From: Nitrospirota bacterium
GTDB taxonomy: Bacteria; Nitrospirota; 9FT-COMBO-42-15; HDB-SIOI813
DNA: 6,979 nucleotides
NCBI GenBank assembly: GCA_016214375.1
Contig: JACROQ010000149.1
Coordinates: 1 to 6,979 of the forward strand
Direction of reading: 5' to 3'
This document shows positions 6,006-6,979 of this stretch, one piece after another. The notes under the pieces are model-generated. The model did no database searches and had not been told where the DNA came from. It saw nothing but the letters and a program-made list of their open reading frames with translations. The position numbers and the translations under genes are program-made. Numbering within the stretch: the first letter of the stretch is position 1; every line of letters begins with the position of its first letter.

Positions 6006-6015
6006 TAACCGGTTA
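6006..6015. promoter_or_regulatory. 10-bp perfect palindrome at the ubiE/menG start
   Basis: TAACCGGTTA is a perfect palindrome ending on the A of the ATG at 6015. It lies where the start site of the downstream TATAAT box is predicted, so a bound protein could block initiation. It could equally be chance, since a second copy is not seen in the window. Confidence 0.25.
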
Positions 6016-6716
6016 TGGATAAGGAATTGATGGTTCAGAGGATGTTTTCTTCCGCAGCACGGCGGTACGATCTGAATAATACCGTCCTCAGCTTTGGTCT
6101 GCATCATTACTGGAAGCGGTATGCAATAGATCAGGCAAATATCAAGGAGGGGGGCAGGGTCCTGGATGTATGCTCCGGGACAGCGGATATAGCCATCCTC
6201 CTTGCCAAACGGGTGGGCCCCTCCGGGCATGTCACAGCCGTAGACCTGAATCCGGAGATGCTGGAGATGGGAAAGAGCAAGGTCCATAAGTATGGGTTTG
6301 AAGGCATTGTCAGTTGTACCCTGGGCAATGCCGAGTCTCTCCAGTTTGGGGATAACAGGTTTGATGCCGCTACCGTAGGTTTTGGGGTCAGGAACGTAAC
6401 AGACCTCAAAAAGGCATTCTCGGAGATGTACCGGGTGATAAAACCCGGAGGAAGGGTAGTCTGTCTTGAGTTTACACAGCCGGAGAACCGTATCTTCCGG
6501 TCTCTGTACGATTTTTACTCCTTTACCCTGCTGCCGGCCATGGGGACGATACTCTCCGGTGACAGGACCGGCATCTATCAGTATCTTCCGGACTCCATCC
6601 GCAAGTTTCCCCCTGCAGAGGCCCTCAGGCAATTAATGCTTGGGGTTGGGTTCTCAAAGGTATCATACACCCTGCTATCCGGAGGTATCGTGGCCGTCCA
6701 TGTGGGGATCAAGTAG
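6015..6716 (+). CDS. ubiE/menG: Demethylmenaquinone / polyprenyl-benzoquinol C-methyltransferase UbiE/MenG, 233 aa
   Basis: This class I SAM-dependent methyltransferase performs the ring C-methylation that converts demethylmenaquinone to menaquinone (or the equivalent ubiquinone step). Both family signatures are visible: YDLNNTVLSFGLHHYW (18-33) near the N-terminus and RFDAATVGFGVRNVTD (115-130) in the core. The SAM-binding motif is VLDVCSGTADIAI (49-61). Its SGTAD resembles the CGTAD form of Firmicute MenG more than the GGTGD of E. coli UbiE. An acidic end of beta-2 is seen at AVDLNPEML (75-83), followed by IKPGGRVVCLEFTQP (142-156). Length and C-terminus (ending VAVHVGIK) are typical. The N-terminal VQRMFSSAARRYD block starts at residue 8, supporting this ATG, although no Shine-Dalgarno precedes it. 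It is divergent from the polyprenyl synthase, and the radical SAM gene begins 30 bp downstream. Menaquinone is the likelier product, by inference. Confidence 0.95.
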   Translation: MDKELMVQRMFSSAARRYDLNNTVLSFGLHHYWKRYAIDQANIKEGGRVLDVCSGTADIAILLAKRVGPSGHVTAVDLNPEMLEMGKSKVHKYGFEGIVSCTLGNAESLQFGDNRFDAATVGFGVRNVTDLKKAFSEMYRVIKPGGRVVCLEFTQPENRIFRSLYDFYSFTLLPAMGTILSGDRTGIYQYLPDSIRKFPPAEALRQLMLGVGFSKVSYTLLSGGIVAVHVGIK

Positions 6717-6731
6717 TCCCAAGTAGTCAAA

Positions 6732-6737
6732 GGGGAG
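6732..6737 (+). promoter_or_regulatory. Shine-Dalgarno site for the radical SAM gene
   Basis: GGGGAG (6732-6737 reads G-rich within AAAGGGGAG) lies 9 bases before the ATG at 6747 and 6 before an adjoining GTG at 6744. It shows that ordinary Shine-Dalgarno initiation is used here, and it fixes the start of the downstream gene to one of these two codons. Confidence 0.65.
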
Positions 6738-6746
6738 CAGCCTGTG

Positions 6747-6979
6747 ATGAATAGAGAGCATAGCTCCATCTTATACATCTGGCTTCCATGCCGGAAGATA
6801 TACCCTGTGGGTCCGACCTATCTTGCTGCTTACATCCACCGGAAACGGCCGCATATCCGGCAGCGGATATTAGACCTGTCCACCATCCCCAGGCGGGAGC
6901 GCCTGCGGACGATCCTTGACATGGTTGAGGCATTTAAGCCGGATGTCATTGCCTTTTCATGGCGGGACATCCAGATATA
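6747..6979 (+). CDS. B12-binding radical SAM protein, N-terminal part only (77 codons, runs off the window)
   Basis: The visible N-terminus has the form of a cobalamin-binding domain of B12-dependent radical SAM enzymes. A hydrophobic first strand (ILYIWLPCRK, 8-17) leads to the typical PVGPTYLAAYIHRK (20-33), then a second strand ending in Asp (ILDLS, 41-45), and a helix followed by FKPDVIAFSWRDIQ (63-76). The radical SAM CxxxCxxC core would lie beyond the window edge and is not seen, so the class is inferred from the N-terminus. A good Shine-Dalgarno precedes ATG 6747, and GTG 6744 directly before it is an alternative start. The 30-bp gap to ubiE/menG on the same strand suggests co-transcription. 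Many B12 radical SAM enzymes are methyltransferases, but the substrate here is unknown, and a role in quinone or lipid modification is only a possibility. Confidence 0.75.
   Translation, partial: MNREHSSILYIWLPCRKIYPVGPTYLAAYIHRKRPHIRQRILDLSTIPRRERLRTILDMVEAFKPDVIAFSWRDIQI

Noticed and set aside
5922..6632. Long minus-strand open frame (236 codons) antisense to ubiE/menG
   Set aside because: It lies directly opposite a gene with clear family signatures, is rich in Pro, Cys and His with no recognisable domain, and runs through the divergent promoter region. It is a shadow of the coding strand.
4390..6979. Complete AmmeMemoRadiSam system formed by AMMECR1 plus the radical SAM gene at 6747
   Set aside because: The gene at 6747 begins with a cobalamin-binding type domain, unlike the radical SAM partner of that system, and lies in a divergent transcription unit. 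No MEMO1-like protein is present.

Overview
This 6,979-base window is ordinary, gene-dense bacterial chromosome of moderate GC with one accessory layer: small palindromic repeat elements in the gaps between genes. Menaquinone-type genes (polyprenyl diphosphate synthase, UbiE/MenG), an AMMECR1 protein, a DUF1015 protein and a B12-type radical SAM protein suggest an anaerobic or facultative lineage such as Nitrospirota or the former Deltaproteobacteria. That is an inference from gene content; no rRNA or other phylogenetic marker is present.

Layout, left to right. Bases 4-33 carry one arm of a dispersed repeat, and 34-126 hold nothing I can support. A small conserved-looking protein of unknown function lies on the minus strand (127-408) with a strong promoter right against its start codon. 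Divergent from it is a CorC/HlyC-type membrane protein with CBS domains (540-1883). A 177-bp MITE-like element (1892-2068) has 19-bp terminal inverted repeats and a CTAA duplication. It fills the gap between the CorC stop codon and the stop codon of a convergent class IV aminotransferase (2069-2917, minus). A second palindromic element (2928-3063) lies just upstream of the aminotransferase. Next come three tightly packed minus-strand genes, in transcription order polyprenyl diphosphate synthase (4921-5925), AMMECR1 protein (4390-4920) and DUF1015 protein (3060-4388). An 89-bp divergent promoter region then leads to ubiE/menG (6015-6716) and the start of a B12-binding radical SAM gene (6747 to the window edge).

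Functionally, the divergent pair around 5926-6014 joins two steps of isoprenoid quinone synthesis: making the polyprenyl tail and C-methylating the prenylated ring. AMMECR1 and DUF1015 are probably co-transcribed with the polyprenyl synthase, which links two poorly understood families to that locus. The aminotransferase probably depends on the same transcript, read through or processed at the palindromic element.

I see no new defence system, CRISPR array, phage or toxin-antitoxin module. The points most worth following are: (i) the MITE-like element, whose insertion can be reconstructed to the base; (ii) the same internal palindromic module inside two elements with different ends; (iii) genes at the head of transcription units having their predicted -10 boxes almost touching the start codon and no Shine-Dalgarno, which suggests leaderless mRNAs, whereas two downstream genes have clear Shine-Dalgarno sites; and (iv) the AMMECR1/DUF1015/quinone gene association.
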